Assembly (NCBI GenBank): GCA_024291935.2
Contig: CM044317.1
Span: 21,350,230 to 21,414,229 of the forward strand
DNA: 64,000 nucleotides
DNA from: Okapia johnstoni
Lineage: Eukaryota; Chordata; Mammalia; Artiodactyla; Giraffidae
Direction of reading: 5' to 3'
This document shows positions 12,612-24,800 of the stretch, in pieces. The position numbers and the translations under genes were made by a program. Under the pieces are notes generated by a model. That model was given only the letters and a program-made list of their open reading frames with translations, ran no database searches and had not been told where the DNA came from. Within the stretch, counting starts at the first letter, position 1, and every line of letters starts with the position of its first letter.

Positions 12612-12823
12612 CTTGTTTTGTTTTTAGTTGCTAAGTCGTGTCCGACTCTTTTGCGATCCCATGGACTGTAGCCCGCTAGGCTCCTCTGTTCATGGATTTT
12701 CTAGGCAAGAATACTGGAGTGAGTTGCCATTTCCTTCTCCAGGGGATCTTCCTGACCCAGGATGAACCTAAGTCTCCTGCATTGCAGGTGGATTTTTTAC
12801 CACTGAGCCACCTGGGAAGCCCC
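12612..12823 (-). repeat. Bov-tA SINE with target-site duplication
   Basis: Antisense Bov-tA ('gtgtccgactc...cactgagccacctgggaagcccc'). The 8-base repeat AAAAGGTT flanks it at 12604-12611 and 12824-12831, as expected for L1/BovB-style target-primed insertion. Confidence 0.9.
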
Positions 12824-13404
12824 AAAAGGTTTTTACTGCCTCTTTTCTGCGTGTAGGCCTTGATTTCTGTCTATGAAAATGAAAAATGGTGATACACGCT
12901 ATGCTTATTTTATCTGCAGTCACCAACTGGACACATTTTCAGTTTCCTCTTTACAGTCATCTGAACAGTTAATCTTTGTTCAAAAGAAAAAATCAATCAA
13001 GATTATCCAGGAGTCAAGTTCAGTCTGGCCAAGACATAAAAACCAGGAGGAAAAACACATTCAGCTCAATACTTTCCACAACATGAATTTGGCAGAAGAC
13101 TCTACAACACATCCCATAACCTACATCCCACCAACTAAACTTAACAATTCTGACCAGCTTTATGCAAAGTGATCTGCAAAGTCAGATCAACAATACCTTT
13201 GATATTTTCTAACTATACACATGGTAGGGCAAAAACGATATTACAAGGATAAGAAGGAGCGGTGGAATGGAAAACAGGTAGGTCGCCCATGGAATGGAGT
13301 CAGAAACATGAAAATATGCCTTTGCTGAAGGGGAAACTAGGTTTCAACTAGGAGACAGGTTGCCTTAGCGCTTCAAGGCCTACCTACCCATCCCGGCCAA
13401 CCCC

Positions 13405-13475
13405 CCGCTCCGCCCCCACTCAAGCACAGAGCCTGTGGGGGACCCTTGGGGAGCGCAGTATAAAAGCTCCACACC
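13405..13475 (+). promoter_or_regulatory. Possible TATA-box promoter
   Basis: A GC box ('ccgcccc' near 13411) lies about 45 bases before TATAAAAG at 13459-13466. The site is upstream of the CpG island and points plus, opposite to the PHACTR2 exon. No downstream exon is recognised, so this may be chance. Confidence 0.2.
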
Positions 13476-13749
13476 ATTGCAGAGCCTGTCGCTGCACCAT
13501 TGGTAGTTTTAGCATCAATCTTGCCAAGCCTGCAAACCAGAAAACAATCTGTAGAAACTTAACAAGTCTGGTGGACTTTCAAAAACCGTTCTGCAGTTCT
13601 CAGGATAATGCTTTGTTCAAAAGCATTTTAAAAATGATTAATTATTTAATCCCCCCAACCTCCCCATGTGGCAGTTTAACGATTCCCGCTTTAAATACCG
13701 AGATATGAGAGACAAGGTTTAAGTCATCTGCCCCACGTTACACAGCTCG

Positions 13750-15100
13750 GCCCTCAGCCGGGTTCTGCCCTGCCGGTGCCCGGAGAAGCCCCCAAGCCGG
13801 CGGGCCGGGGTTATCGCAGAGATGCCCGCTCCAGACTTGGTCAAATGGTGAAGGATCAGTGATCTAACAGCACGACCAAACTCTGACCACACCTGCGGGG
13901 GCGTTTATACCCCGGGTCCTCTGACCAGCAACTCCCCAAAGGCTTTATTTTAGAAGCATTAGCAGTTGGAAGGGTTTTCAAGACTTGCATGTTAACCATA
14001 ACATGTTAACCGCCCCCCGCCCCCCAAGTGAGAGGACCGCACCCTTCCGAGGGACCAAAGTCGCCCTGAAGACCGAAAGAAGGTTCCTCTTCCTGATGGC
14101 CAAGCCTAAGAACCAGAGTCGCCGGTGCTCCCAGGCGCCGCACGGCCGCCGACCTGCGCAGGAGGGAGCGCTCCGCATCGCGGCGGGTGCACCTCGCGCC
14201 GGAGAAACACGCGACCACCCCGCGCACCGGCCGCAGCCGGGTTGGAGCATCTCTCTCCGAGGGTACCGGAGAGGGGCAGCGACAGAGGGACAGAGGGTGG
14301 GGGGGGGTTGGAGATGGGACCGCTAGGAGGGTGAGGGGTTCAGCTTCGCCCAACCCCGACCCCCCCAGCCCTTCCTCCCCTCCCGCCGCCAGTGCCCGCG
14401 GACGCCCCAGGCTGGCCGTGTCCCCATTGCAGCCACCTGCCCGCGCCAGCCCTCCGCCGGCCCCCGGCGCCCGAGCGGCCCTCACCTGATCCGGAGATGT
14501 GGACGCGGAGCGGGCGGCCCCGACTCGAGCAGCACGAAGACAGGTCGCTCTGCGAGCGGCCGCGAGGGCTCGGGTCCCCCGGCAGCCTGCGCAGGGCGGG
14601 CGCCGGCGGCCCGGCGGGCGTCTCGGGCTCGGGCACCTCGGCCGCCGCCTGCCCGGCGGCCGGCTCTCCCGCGGACTCCGCGGGGCTCCTGCCCGCCTCG
14701 GCCATCGGCTCCCGGCGGCCCGGAGCGCGGGGTGGGGCCGGCGCCGCGGACCGCGCTGCCCGGCGTGCAGCGACCCCGAGGCAGCGACAAGGGCGGGGAA
14801 GGCTGGACGCCGGGCGCGGAGAAGCTGGTGGGGAGGGCGGGAGGAGGAAGAGGACAGAAAAGTTTGCACAGGAAGGAGCCGCCTACAGCCGGCTCTCGCT
14901 CCCGCGGGCGAAAGCCGCAGGGCTCGGAGCTGGGCCGCCCTCGGTGCCCGCGAACCTGCCCGCGGCTCCCCCCACCCACCCCGGGCCGGGGCACGGCCCT
15001 TTGCAGATTGGCGTCAGGAGGGTCGCCTGGTCGAGCTGGTCATACCCAGCTCGCAGGCCTCAGATTAGTGAAGCCAGGACGTCTGGAGCTGGGATGCAAG
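13750..15100. promoter_or_regulatory. CpG island with presumed PHACTR2 promoter
   Basis: The stretch is very GC- and CpG-rich compared with its flanks, densest from 14.1 to 15.0 kb. It contains a minus-strand coding exon ending in a consensus donor. The minus-strand transcription start should lie within about 14.7-15.05 kb, but its exact position cannot be read. Long open frames on both strands here are a by-product of GC content. Confidence 0.7.
14486..14705 (-). CDS. PHACTR2: Presumed PHACTR2 alternative first coding exon
   Basis: Reading from the ATG at 14705-14703, 73 codons and one extra base run to a donor (ATCAG|GTGAGG; exon ends at 14486), so it splices in phase 1. The peptide is Ala/Pro/Glu-rich, then has RGRSQSDLSS at about residues 48-57 and an arginine-rich stretch. 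PHACTR-family proteins bind actin through RPEL motifs and bind protein phosphatase 1 through the C-terminus. Family members have alternative N-termini with a similar RxRSxSD motif (PHACTR1, PHACTR3). Position also fits: in mammals PHACTR2 lies next to FUCA2 and points away from it. RPEL and PP1-binding exons are not in the window; they would be beyond base 1. The assignment rests on motif, donor and gene order, not on an alignment. Confidence 0.65.
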
Positions 15101-16645
15101 GTCAAGGTTAACAATACTATTTTCATGGGGAGTGGGGGTTGGGGTGGGGGCAGTGAGCCAGGGTTGCAAGGAATGCCAAGGACACACATTTGAGAACCCT
15201 GTGATAGAACCCTGTGATGGAATCGAAAGGCTCATACCCAGTTGAAGGATGCGAAGCTACCAAAACAGCAGCACCAAAGGGCACTGGACTTGCTGGTGGG
15301 CTCGTGACCCATCCCGGAGACCCTTAAGTCAAGGCCACTGACCTCCCCTCTCACCCCTTGCCCTTGAAGCCCTCTCTACTTCCCACCTTCGCCCACATTC
15401 CTGGGTTTCTGTCTCCTGGGTAGACCCGTAGGTCATGTTTGAAAGGCCAGGCTTCCAAAGAACCGAGTGAATGAATGCCTACTGGAAGTCTGCATCAAAG
15501 CTTTGCAGTGGAAAGACGGGTCTCCCAGCTGCTGTGGATTGGAAATCAGAGTTACCTCGGTGCCTTGTAGGATTGTGCGAGTCGGGCAGTGGAGATTTTG
15601 CTGATTCAGCGGGTGACTTCACAACCTAAGCTTTATCAGTTTTATGATTATGCCCCCAAGTTGTGACTTGCTCAGAGCCAGACCCAGGTGTCACCCTTCC
15701 TGAAAGCTCATGGCAAGGGACAAAGGTCCCTGGGTTCACTACGGGCCATAGTGAGGCAGCAGGCAGAGGAGACCGGGGGAGGGGAGGAAGGGTTAACACA
15801 GTTAACATTTATTGGCACCCACTCCCATATGCCAAGTGCCTTGTCAGACACTTTGCATATATGATACCTCTTAGTTAAAAAAAACAACTCTAGAAGAGGT
15901 GGTGAGATAAAGGGGGGTCCAAAGTGAGGGGTGCAAGTTAGAGAGGTACATTAATACCCACAAAGGCCTTTGTAGCGACTCGGTCATAATAATCACGGCA
16001 GCTTACCCTTAATAATTTGAAAGGTTTTTCACCTATAATTCTCACAGCACCTCTGGGAAGGGCATGATTACCCCAGCGAGGCTGTGAGAACTCTCCAAAA
16101 ACAGGTCCATTTCCACAAAGTCAGCCATGCTTGTCTGGTCCTGCTCTAAGTATCTCCTATTTCCCCACCTCCTTAAACGTACATAGCTTCAAGTGCTATT
16201 GCTTCGATCGATACTTTGTGTAGTTCAGGACAGAAAAAACAGATGCCTGTGCTTCAGTGCACCAATGTGTGGTGTTTCAGCAGATAGGTCTTTTGGTGGG
16301 ATTGAAAGGGCCGTGGGAAGGATTTGCCACTTTCCCCTGTAACCGACATTAGATTACAAAGCTATTTCTCATCATTGTTTGCTGTCCTGCATATGGTCTT
16401 ACCCAGTGATGCTGTCTGTACCCTGCTCGCCCACTTTCTCCGGGGTTAGCTTTCCTTGCCAGCTGCTCTATTTCTGGGGCACATCTGCCTCTTTCCCTGA
16501 ACTTAGGTCTCACCCCTCTGGATTCTCCCCTTTGCTCACAACATGGGCGCCCTCACTGTCCTTCCAGGCCTCCTGCTTCTCCCTTTCGGGTTTATCCTGT
16601 GTGTCATCTCTTTTGATGCTAAATAAATGAATTACTGAATATCCC
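15101..16645. other. Intergenic stretch with MIR traces
   Basis: Bases 15795-15880 ('ttattggcacccactcccatatgccaagtgcc') and 16005-16140 ('aattctcacagcacctctgggaaggg...') resemble MIR. No exon was recognised. Confidence 0.4.
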
Positions 16646-16648
16646 AGA

Positions 16649-16866
16649 GGGCTTCCCTAGTGGTGCATTGGCAAAGAACATGCCTACCAATGCAGGAGAT
16701 GTGTGTTTGATCCCTGGATTGGGAAGATCCCCTGGAGAAGGGAAATGATAACTCACTCCAGCATGCTTGCCTGGGAAATCCCATGGACAGAGGAGCTTGG
16801 AGGGCTACAGTCCATGGTTTCGCAAAAGAGTCGGACGCAACTTAGCAACCCAACAACAACGACAAA
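16649..16866 (+). repeat. Bov-tA SINE
   Basis: Head 'gggcttccctagtggtgc', box-B-like 'gtttgatccctgg' and the BovB-derived body. The tail is 'caacaacaacgac'. Confidence 0.9.
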
Positions 16867-17499
16867 ATATTCCAGAACACATGAAGTCTGCCCTTGTTCA
16901 TTAGTCAGCAGTTAATCATTTAAACTTTCACTTGGTCATTATGTGTTGAAGTGTTTCTTGAGAGCGAGACACTGGGCCAGGCCCCACCACGCTTCTAGAA
17001 ATAGTAGCATCTACTTGCTAGTCCTTGTTCTTATAGTCCTCCTTCCCCATCCTCATTCCATCACCATCTACAGTGTGACTTCTGCCTACACTGTTTGCAT
17101 GAGCTTCTTTGGGCACTATAGCTTTTGAGCACTTAGTTACTGAATGGACTGGGGACCTCTCAGGTCTGACCCCTGCTGCAGCTCTTGACACTCTGGACCA
17201 TTTGTTCCTTTTCTGGATTCTGTGTCCCTGGTTTGTGGGACACTTATCTTGCCTCTCTGTCTCCCTGCTACCCTCTTCTCAGGATCCCTTTTTCTGTTTG
17301 TTCTTACCCAGTGCTCCCCAGGGGTCCAGCATCAGCTCTCTTCTTTTCACACCTGGCATATTTTTTCCCGTGAAACCTTACCTTTAGCTTTAAACTGCCA
17401 AGAGACACCTCGAAATTCTCTTCCTCAGTCTAGACTGGTTTCTTGATCTCTAGATCTGAATATCCAAGAGGGCTTGTCTTCTTGGAGTTTCCTTGACAC

Positions 17500-18195
17500 T
17501 TAGCAGTCTTTGTGCCCAGAGCCAAATTCTTCCTCCTCCATGAAACTGTTCTGTCCATTCTCCATCTAAAATAAATATCTCTAGGGTTTCCAGCCTGCTT
17601 TCACTGCTATGTCTTTAGCTTGAAACTTCATCTTCTCTTTCCCTTTAAAGGAAGAGACTCTGCCTCTAGGTTCACTTTCTTCCACTCTGCTCTCTTTCTC
17701 ATTTCTAGAATGATCTTTCCAAAATGCTCACAAGACTTTGCTGCTGCCCCATTTACATCCCTTCAAAACAAGTATCCATGCCATGTGTTCAAGCATCTGC
17801 TCCTCCAAGGGGGTATATCAGGGCTTCTACATTCTGCCGTTGCTCCTCACATCCTGCTCTCTAGTGTCCAGACATTGTGAAGCTCCCTGTTCCTCTTCTA
17901 ACAGTAACTTTGCACCCCCGTTTCCTCTGCCTGTGGCATCCTCCCCCACTTGCCCTAATTTTGTCCCACTCACAGACCATCACTCATCTTTGGAGTCTCA
18001 GGTCAAGTGTCTCTCCATCCACGGAGCTTTCCTGATACCTCTGTGCACTCAGAGCCAGGCGAGGGCCCTTCCTGAATAGTGCCATAACGTTCGGCGTGTA
18101 TCTCTGTTAGATCCCTTTTCACACAGGACTGTAGTTGTTGGGGTGCGCAATGTCCCTTGGCACCTGGGACAATAGTCTGCCCAGCACTTAATAAA
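17500..18195 (+). repeat. L2 (LINE2) 3' region
   Basis: 'tctcaggtcaagtgtc...gagctttcctgatacc' and 'tgcccagcacttaataaacgtaagct' follow the L2 3' end. It is old and diverged. The left limit is uncertain, and open frames inside are non-coding. Confidence 0.5.
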
Positions 18196-18896
18196 CGTAA
18201 GCTATTTGACAGACTGATAAAAAGAGGGGCAGAACATTCCATTTTTCAAAGCAAACGTTTGCTCAGTGTTATTACTTTATTTGTTCTGCTCTTTTCATTA
18301 AATTTCATTTCTGAAGGCCGAAAATAAAAGTTGACGATGAAAAAGGAATTACTTTTAACTACATATTGTAACAGTGGTTTAACACACCAAAATTACAGTT
18401 GTTCCACCCTTATAAAAACTATGATTACGTAAGATTATAAAAAACATAACTGAAACTGTATCGACTAGTGTGGTCTGTGCGCAGCACACCCTGCTGTCAG
18501 CGAGGGCGCATGGATTATTATTATAATTGTTGTTTTGTTGTCCTCTCTTCCCTCAACATATATACAAAGCTCCACTAATTGGACAGACTTTATATATAAA
18601 ACACACACGCAAATACAGTATATATGTTTCCTTAGGAAATACTATTCCAAAATACATGGCATTAGAAATAGTGTCTTTCGTGGACAATACGGTTTTCTTA
18701 ATACAGGTAGATAAAATCTCCGTGAGTGAAAAAAAAGGTAACCCAGGTAATATCAGAAAAGAAAAGAAGTGGCGAAGATCAGAATGGATGATACAAAGTC
18801 AAAATGAAATAACAGAAAGGCAGGAAATCCAGATAAGAAAGAGTTGGTGACAAGGAAATGAGGGTAAAGGACCATAATACAGTGAAAGTAGGTCTG

Positions 18897-19101
18897 CATT
18901 GTCTTGTGAAAGTTGTTCAGTCATGTCCAACTCTTTGCAACCCCATGGATTGGAGCCCTCCAGGCTCCTCTATCCATGGGATTCTCCAGGCAAGAATACT
19001 GAAGTGGGTTGCCATACCCTTCTCCAGAGGATCTTCCCAACCTAGGGATTGAACTCAGGTCTCCCGCATTGCAGGTGGATTCTTTACTGTCTGAGCCCCC
19101 A
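18897..19101 (-). repeat. Bov-tA SINE
   Basis: Antisense Bov-tA body and head, from 'gttgttcagtcatgtccaac' to 'ctgtctgagccccc'. Confidence 0.9.
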
Positions 19102-19259
19102 GCTCTGCATTAAGGTCACATTAAAAAAAAAAAAACACACAAGAAATAGGAAATCAGTTTTGATGACCTCTAAGGTTTCTTCTGGTCTAGAGTTTGATGG
19201 TTTTACAAACATTTTTTATTTGGATTTATTTATTTCATCATTTTCTTAATGTAGGTGTC

Positions 19260-19353
19260 TTATTTATTTACTTTGGCCATGCCTGACTAGGCATCTTGCC
19301 CCATGCAGGGAAAGCGGGGAGTCTTAACCACTGGACCGCTAGGGACATCCCTG
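19260..19353 (-). repeat. CHR-type SINE fragment
   Basis: 'tttggccatgcctgactagg...aaccactggaccgctagggacatccc' is an antisense CHR head. Confidence 0.6.
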
Positions 19354-19944
19354 GATCCATTTTAAAACTGAAGATGGAGATGAAATTGTTTTTTGAGAGA
19401 GGCCAGAGTTGGTCCTTAGTTTTGAATCCCAGTTACTATTTCTCCTTAGGATACTAGGTTGCTTGCTTTAAGGACTGAAAAATGTATATAAAGTGCTGAG
19501 TGCAATGACTGGCATTCAGTGCACTAAGACATTGGGGATATGCATTATATTTCTTTATTTTCATAAATCATACCTGGCTCAGCTCCATCCACAAAGGTTA
19601 CCTGAAAGACATTTTCCAAAATTCCTTCCTGCTCCTTGGATCAAGCAAGAACTTTAGTGCTTTTGGATTTACGAAGATAGGAAGGGACTAGCCCGATTCT
19701 TAGTCCAGTGGCTGCCAAGGTCAACCATGGCTTCTTTCACCTAGACTCCAAGAGTTCAGCATGTTGTGTCCAGGACACCTGATATCTAAAGAAGCCACCC
19801 CTTCTGTGTCCTGACTCCTTAGAGACTGTCAGAGACAGTGCTAAGGTGTCCATCACTCAGATGTCAAATGTCTCAACCCCGTTTCCTGTGGGAGTGGAAG
19901 GGTCCAGCACACCTGAGGATTAGGTCCTTGTCAATTCAACTGTC

Positions 19945-20530
19945 AACTCAAACCAGTTGTTGGTGGGAATGTAAGAGGGCTCAGCCACTTTGTAAACTAG
20001 TTCCGCAGTTTTCATAAAGTGAAATATACATTTACTCTGTGCCTCAGCAGTTCCATTCATAGGCATTTGTCCAAAGAAATGAAAACTCATGTTCATGAAA
20101 AAACCCGAGAGCAAGTGTTTCCAGTAGCTTTTCTCACAATCTCCAAAAACCGAAAACAACCCAAATATATACATCCACCCAATGGAATAGTACTCAGCAA
20201 TATAAATGCATGAACTACTGGTACATGCAACATGGAAGAACCTCAGAGGCATTCTGCTAAGTAAAATAAGCCAAGCTTACATGGCCCTGTGCACTATTGT
20301 TCCCCTTCAGTGACATTCTGGAAAAGGCAAAACTATGAGGACTGAAAACAGAGCAGTAGTTGCCAGTTGCTGGGAGCAGAGAGAAGGGAAGACATTTTTT
20401 GGCTGAGGGAACTGTTCTATGTCTCAATTGTAATGCTGAGTACACAGCTGTACCTGACGAAAAGTCATAGACTTGTATCCTAAGAAGATGGAAATTTATT
20501 GTGTATAAATTATACCTCAAGAAAAAAAAA
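19945..20530 (+). repeat. L1 (old mammalian) 3' portion
   Basis: 'ggtgggaatgtaagagggctcagccactttg...aatggaatagtactcagcaatataaatgc...' matches the end of L1 ORF2 and its 3' region. It carries many disabling changes and ends in an A-rich tail. Confidence 0.75.
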
Positions 20531-21332
20531 AGGAAAAAACCCACCAAGTTTTCTTTCCTTTTGGGACAATTCACCCTAATTCTCTTGAATGGCCAAGACT
20601 TCCAGCAAACGGTGACTAAGTTGTTCTGAGCTTAAAAATGTGTCTGGTCTGGAAGCCTTGTCCTCACATACAAAAAAGTTTTTTTAAATGTTAAAATGTT
20701 ATCCTATGGCTCCCAGGAAGCAAAGGTCTACTCTTCCGGAAGGGAGACAAAATTCTTTTTCGTACCTTCTCGAGGCATCTCTAGCTGCATGGTGGTGGGA
20801 GTGAGAGGTAGAAAAACCGAAACAATTCAAACAAACAACAGCAACAAGGAAAACCCGAGTTCATTGTGGGGGTTGTCTTCGGGACTCCCCGATTTTTGCT
20901 TTGTTTGTTTTTAAGCTTGGATTTCCAGAAAGGGGAGGAGTAGATAAAAATTACCTTTATTCTTGGAAGCCATTGCCCTGCAGAGAAACAAGATAATGTA
21001 ACTTCTCAATAGGTTTTCTGTTACATTCAATCTCAGAAGAGCAGCCCCTCCCTGGTTTGTTCTGAAGGCTGGGTCTGCTGGAATGAGGGAGCAGGCTTCT
21101 GGGAGCTCACCCAGGACCAGGGAGTGCAGCAGGAGAGGCTGAAAAAAGGAGACTGACAAACAAGGTCATTTCTCACAGATACAGTACTCTGAAGGAAATT
21201 AATCAGGGGATCTGATAGGAAGCAGCTGGAAGAAGGGGTCCTTTGTCTAGGATAGTCAAGGAAGGCCTTTCTGAAGATGTGACCTTTGTACACACTGAAT
21301 GATGAGGCACCCAAGGGACCAAGAAGAGCACA

Positions 21333-21546
21333 TGTGTGCCTGCGTGCTCAGTCGTGTTTGACTCTGTGACCCCACAGACTGTAGCCCGCCAGGTTCCTCT
21401 GTCCATGGGATTCTCCAGGCAAGAATACTGGAGTGGTTGCCATTTCCTACTTCAGGGGGTCTTCTCCACCCAGGGATCGAACCCATCTTTCCTGCATCTC
21501 CTGCATCGGCAGGGAGATTCTTTACCACTGTGCACCTGCTAACCCC
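21333..21546 (-). repeat. Bov-tA SINE
   Basis: Antisense Bov-tA. An imperfect duplication ('accaagaagagcaca' / 'accaagagcaca') flanks it. Confidence 0.9.
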
Positions 21547-21580
21547 ACCAAGAGCACAAAGGCTGTCATTACAGGCTGAG

Positions 21581-21798
21581 TGAGCGAGTGAGTGCGTGAA
21601 GTCGCTCAGTCGTGTCCGACTCTTTGCGACCCCATGGACTGTAGCCCACCAGGCTCCTCTGTTCATGGGATTTTCCAGGCAAGAATACTGGAGTGGGTTG
21701 CCATTTCCTTCCCCAGGAGATCTTCCCAACCCAAGGATTGAACCCGGGTCTCCCACATTGTAGGCAGACGCTTTACTGTCTGAGCCAACAGGGAAGTC
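21581..21798 (-). repeat. Young Bov-tA SINE with 14-base target duplication
   Basis: Antisense Bov-tA close to consensus. CATTACAGGCTGAG flanks it exactly at 21567-21580 and 21799-21812. It lies only 34 bases from the previous SINE and in the same orientation. Confidence 0.95.
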
Positions 21799-22084
21799 CA
21801 TTACAGGCTGAGGGACCAGTAAATGTAAAAACTCTGTTGGAAGAATGAGCCACAGGAAGGTGGCTAGGAATGCTGAGATGTAATGAGCAAGTTGTCCATG
21901 ATGGGGGTGGGGGGTGGAGGGTGGGGTGAAGGTGACCTAGAGAGGGAAGAGGGGCTCAGACCCTCCACTAATTCAAGTGGAATGAAGTTAATGAAAGTTT
22001 TTCAGCAGAGGGATGACATGCTCTGAATTACATTAAAAAGAAATTCTGGATTTTTCTTTTTCATGGAAGTATTAATGAGTTGAG

Positions 22085-22307
22085 GGCTTCCCAGGTGGCA
22101 CTAGAGGTAAAGCACCCACCTGCCAATGCAGGAGACATAAGAGATGTGGGTTCGATCCCTGGGTCGGGAAGATACCCTGGAGGAGGGCATGGCAACCCAC
22201 TCCAGTATTCTTGCCTGGAGAATCCCACAGACAGAGGAGCCTGGTGTATTATAGTCCATATGGTCTCAAAGAGTAGGACACGACTGTAGCTACTTAGCAC
22301 TCGTTGA
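22085..22307 (+). repeat. Bov-tA SINE with 10-base target duplication
   Basis: Sense Bov-tA flanked by ATGAGTTGAG at 22075-22084 and 22308-22317. Confidence 0.93.
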
Positions 22308-22499
22308 TGAGTTGAGGATGCGGGGGGCTGAGGGGAGAAAGCAGTGATCCAGGGCTCACTGCAAGATTTTGGGTTTGAAAAGAAGTGGTAAAATTGGCTG
22401 TTTTTTTTAAGGAATAGAAATGAGGAAGCCTTGTTTTATTCAATATTTTTAAGATGAGATAAAGCTATAATAATTAAAATAATTTGGTGCTCATTATCA

Positions 22500-22720
22500 A
22501 GAGTTGTCAAGACTTATTTAACATGCAGAATGCACCAGGCGTCCCTCTGAGTGCTTTGGATGTATAACATATTTAATTCTCACAAAAAAACCCTACAAGA
22601 CAGGGACCTACTAGCACTATTTTAAGGGTGAAAAAGGCACAGAAAGGGTAAGTAAAATGTCCCAAGTCCAAAGCCGACAGGTAGTCTGGCTTCCAAACCC
22701 ATGCTCCAACCACACATTCC
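22500..22720 (+). repeat. MIR SINE
   Basis: 'taattctcacaaaaaaaccctacaagacaggg' and 'taagtaaaatgtcccaagtcc' match the MIR core and 3' part. Confidence 0.6.
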
Positions 22721-22734
22721 AAACCCTGGCCAGG

Positions 22735-23115
22735 CCAATGGAACAGAATGTGGAATCCTAAAAATTCTCAAATGCACCTACACCTTAGTCTATCATACAC
22801 GTATCATTACAAATCAATGGGAATTAACCCAGGAACAGTGTTTGAAATTTTTCCTAAGTGTATGGAAACTACTGTTTAAATTTTCCTTTGGCACATTCAC
22901 TAATACACTAAATAAAGACGGGTTAAAGAGGTAAATGTTCAAACACACGCATGCACACAAACCATAAAAAGTTAGAAGAGACTATGAGATAGAAAAGCAC
23001 TGTTTAGAAATAAAAGTAATGGAAGAAATAAGGAAAAAACCAATAAGTTTGCCTTCATAAAAATTAAAAACTATAATGCAAAACAATTAAGAAACAAAGT
23101 AAAAAGTAAATTGCC
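22735..23115 (+). repeat. L1 ORF2 fragment, degraded
   Basis: 'ccaatggaacagaatgtgga' and 'tgccttcataaaaattaaaaac' are typical L1 ORF2 coding remnants. The frame is broken. Confidence 0.55.
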
Positions 23116-23419
23116 TTCCAGAAGTATTGTATCCAATTTACATCATGGTTCACAAGATGGTGCTTGAGAGGACCCATCGTACTTTGCCAGCATTGGACCT
23201 AAAATTAAAAAAAACTTTTTTTTTCTAAATTGGCAAGAAAGAAAAGGGTAAGCATCTGTTGTTACAATTAGCATTTTAAAAGTCTGGTGTCTTCAATCAC
23301 CTGTTTGACATCTTTATTGCACTTCCTGTTTGTGAAATGGTTGTGCATACACCTTCTTTGTTTATCTGCAGGAATTTTAGCCTTATTGATTTGTACGAGC
23401 ACTTTATCGACTAAGAATA

Positions 23420-24130
23420 CTTTTTTTTTTCATATTTGTAGAAAATGTATCTATCCACTTCATTGTTTATCTTTCAGTTTCTATTTTACATTTTTTTGTG
23501 AGGTTGCTTTTGTTAATGGAATATTCTTTTCCTTTTTTAAGACAGTTTTTATGTGTACAGGAAAGCTATTGATTTTTATATCTTTGTAACCTAGCACCTT
23601 ATTGAACTCTTTTTAGCTTTAGGAGATTTCAGCTGATTCTCTCTTGGGTCTTAGGGGTCTATAACTATATCATCTGGGCTTCCCAAGTGGCGCTAGTGGT
23701 AAAGAACCTGTCTGCCAATCCAGGAGACACAAGAGACACAGGTTTGATCCCTGAATCAGGAAGATGCCCCGGAGGAGGAAATGGCTACCCACTCTAATAT
23801 TCTTACCTGGAGAATCCCATGGACACAGGAGCCCGGCAGACTACAGTCCATAGGGTAACAAAGAGTAGGACAGAACTGAAGCGATTCAGCGCACACACAA
23901 TGATATCATCTAGAAAAAAAAGGGAGGGATGGATTGAGGAAAGGGAGAAAGAAGAGGGTGTGGGGGTGATTTTCTCCTCCTTGCTGATAATAAAACTCTT
24001 ATTTAGGCTTGATATGTTATTTTTTTAGCCAGAATTTCCAATAAATTTGGCAATAACAAATATCAGGGGTTTTTTTCTTAATCCAATGAGAATGTCTCTG
24101 GAATTTCAATGTTAAGTGTGAAGCTGGCTT
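23420..24130 (-). repeat. Antisense L1 fragment interrupted by a SINE
   Basis: 'attgatttttatatctttgtaacctagcacc' and, after the SINE, 'caatgttaagtgtgaagctggc' are antisense L1 ORF2. The two pieces flank the Bov-tA at 23676-23902. Confidence 0.55.
23676..23902 (+). repeat. Bov-tA SINE inserted in L1
   Basis: Sense Bov-tA flanked by ATATCATCT at 23667-23675 and 23903-23911. Confidence 0.92.
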
Positions 24131-24559
24131 TTCATTTGATACATAGTATTAATAATTAGCATATGAATCAACCTTCTAAGTTTTTTTAATGATATCCTTT
24201 ATTTCATTTATGCAGTATTTATTTCATTAACAATGTGTGCCAAGCAGTAAGCATTCTTGGTTTCTTATTTAACTCAGAACAAGATACAAATTAAATACTA
24301 TTTACCAACCTGGATGGGAGGGAATCCTGAGGGAGAAGGGGTACATGAGCCCTTCTAAGTTTTTTTTAAAGCATTTATTGTGGCTGGATATTATTCCTAT
24401 CTACCAAAGCAAAATTTTTAACTTCATGCAGAAAGCACACTAGCTACACCATACATTAAGTTTGAGGGCAAAAAAAAAAAGTCTTCCTCAACTTTATGCT
24501 CTGTGTTGTGGACAATTTTTTTTTGAGTCCCTTGATTTTCCTTTGGGCAGTACTCTCTC

Positions 24560-24800
24560 TTAAAAAATCAACTTCACTGAAGTTTAATTTACATACAATA
24601 CATTGTGTCTATTTCAATGTATGATTTGATGAATTCTGACAGGTGGACACACGGTGGAATGGCTACAATGAAGATACTGACAACTTCTATCACAGCCAGA
24701 AGGTTCCTCCTGTTTCTTTGCAGTCCATTCCTCCCTTTGTCCACATCCCTGGGCCACCACTGATCTCCTTTTTTGTCATTATGAATTAGTTGTCATTTTC
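24560..24800. repeat. Old L1 3'-UTR-like fragment
   Basis: 'tcaacttcactgaagtttaatttacatac' and 'agtccattcctccctttgtcc' resemble L1M 3' UTR sequence. Diverged. Confidence 0.4.

Noticed and set aside
14006..15193. Long overlapping open frames on both strands (up to 287 codons)
   Set aside because: They come from the very high GC content of the CpG island, where stop codons are rare. Only the 14705-14486 frame ends at a good donor and has a family motif.
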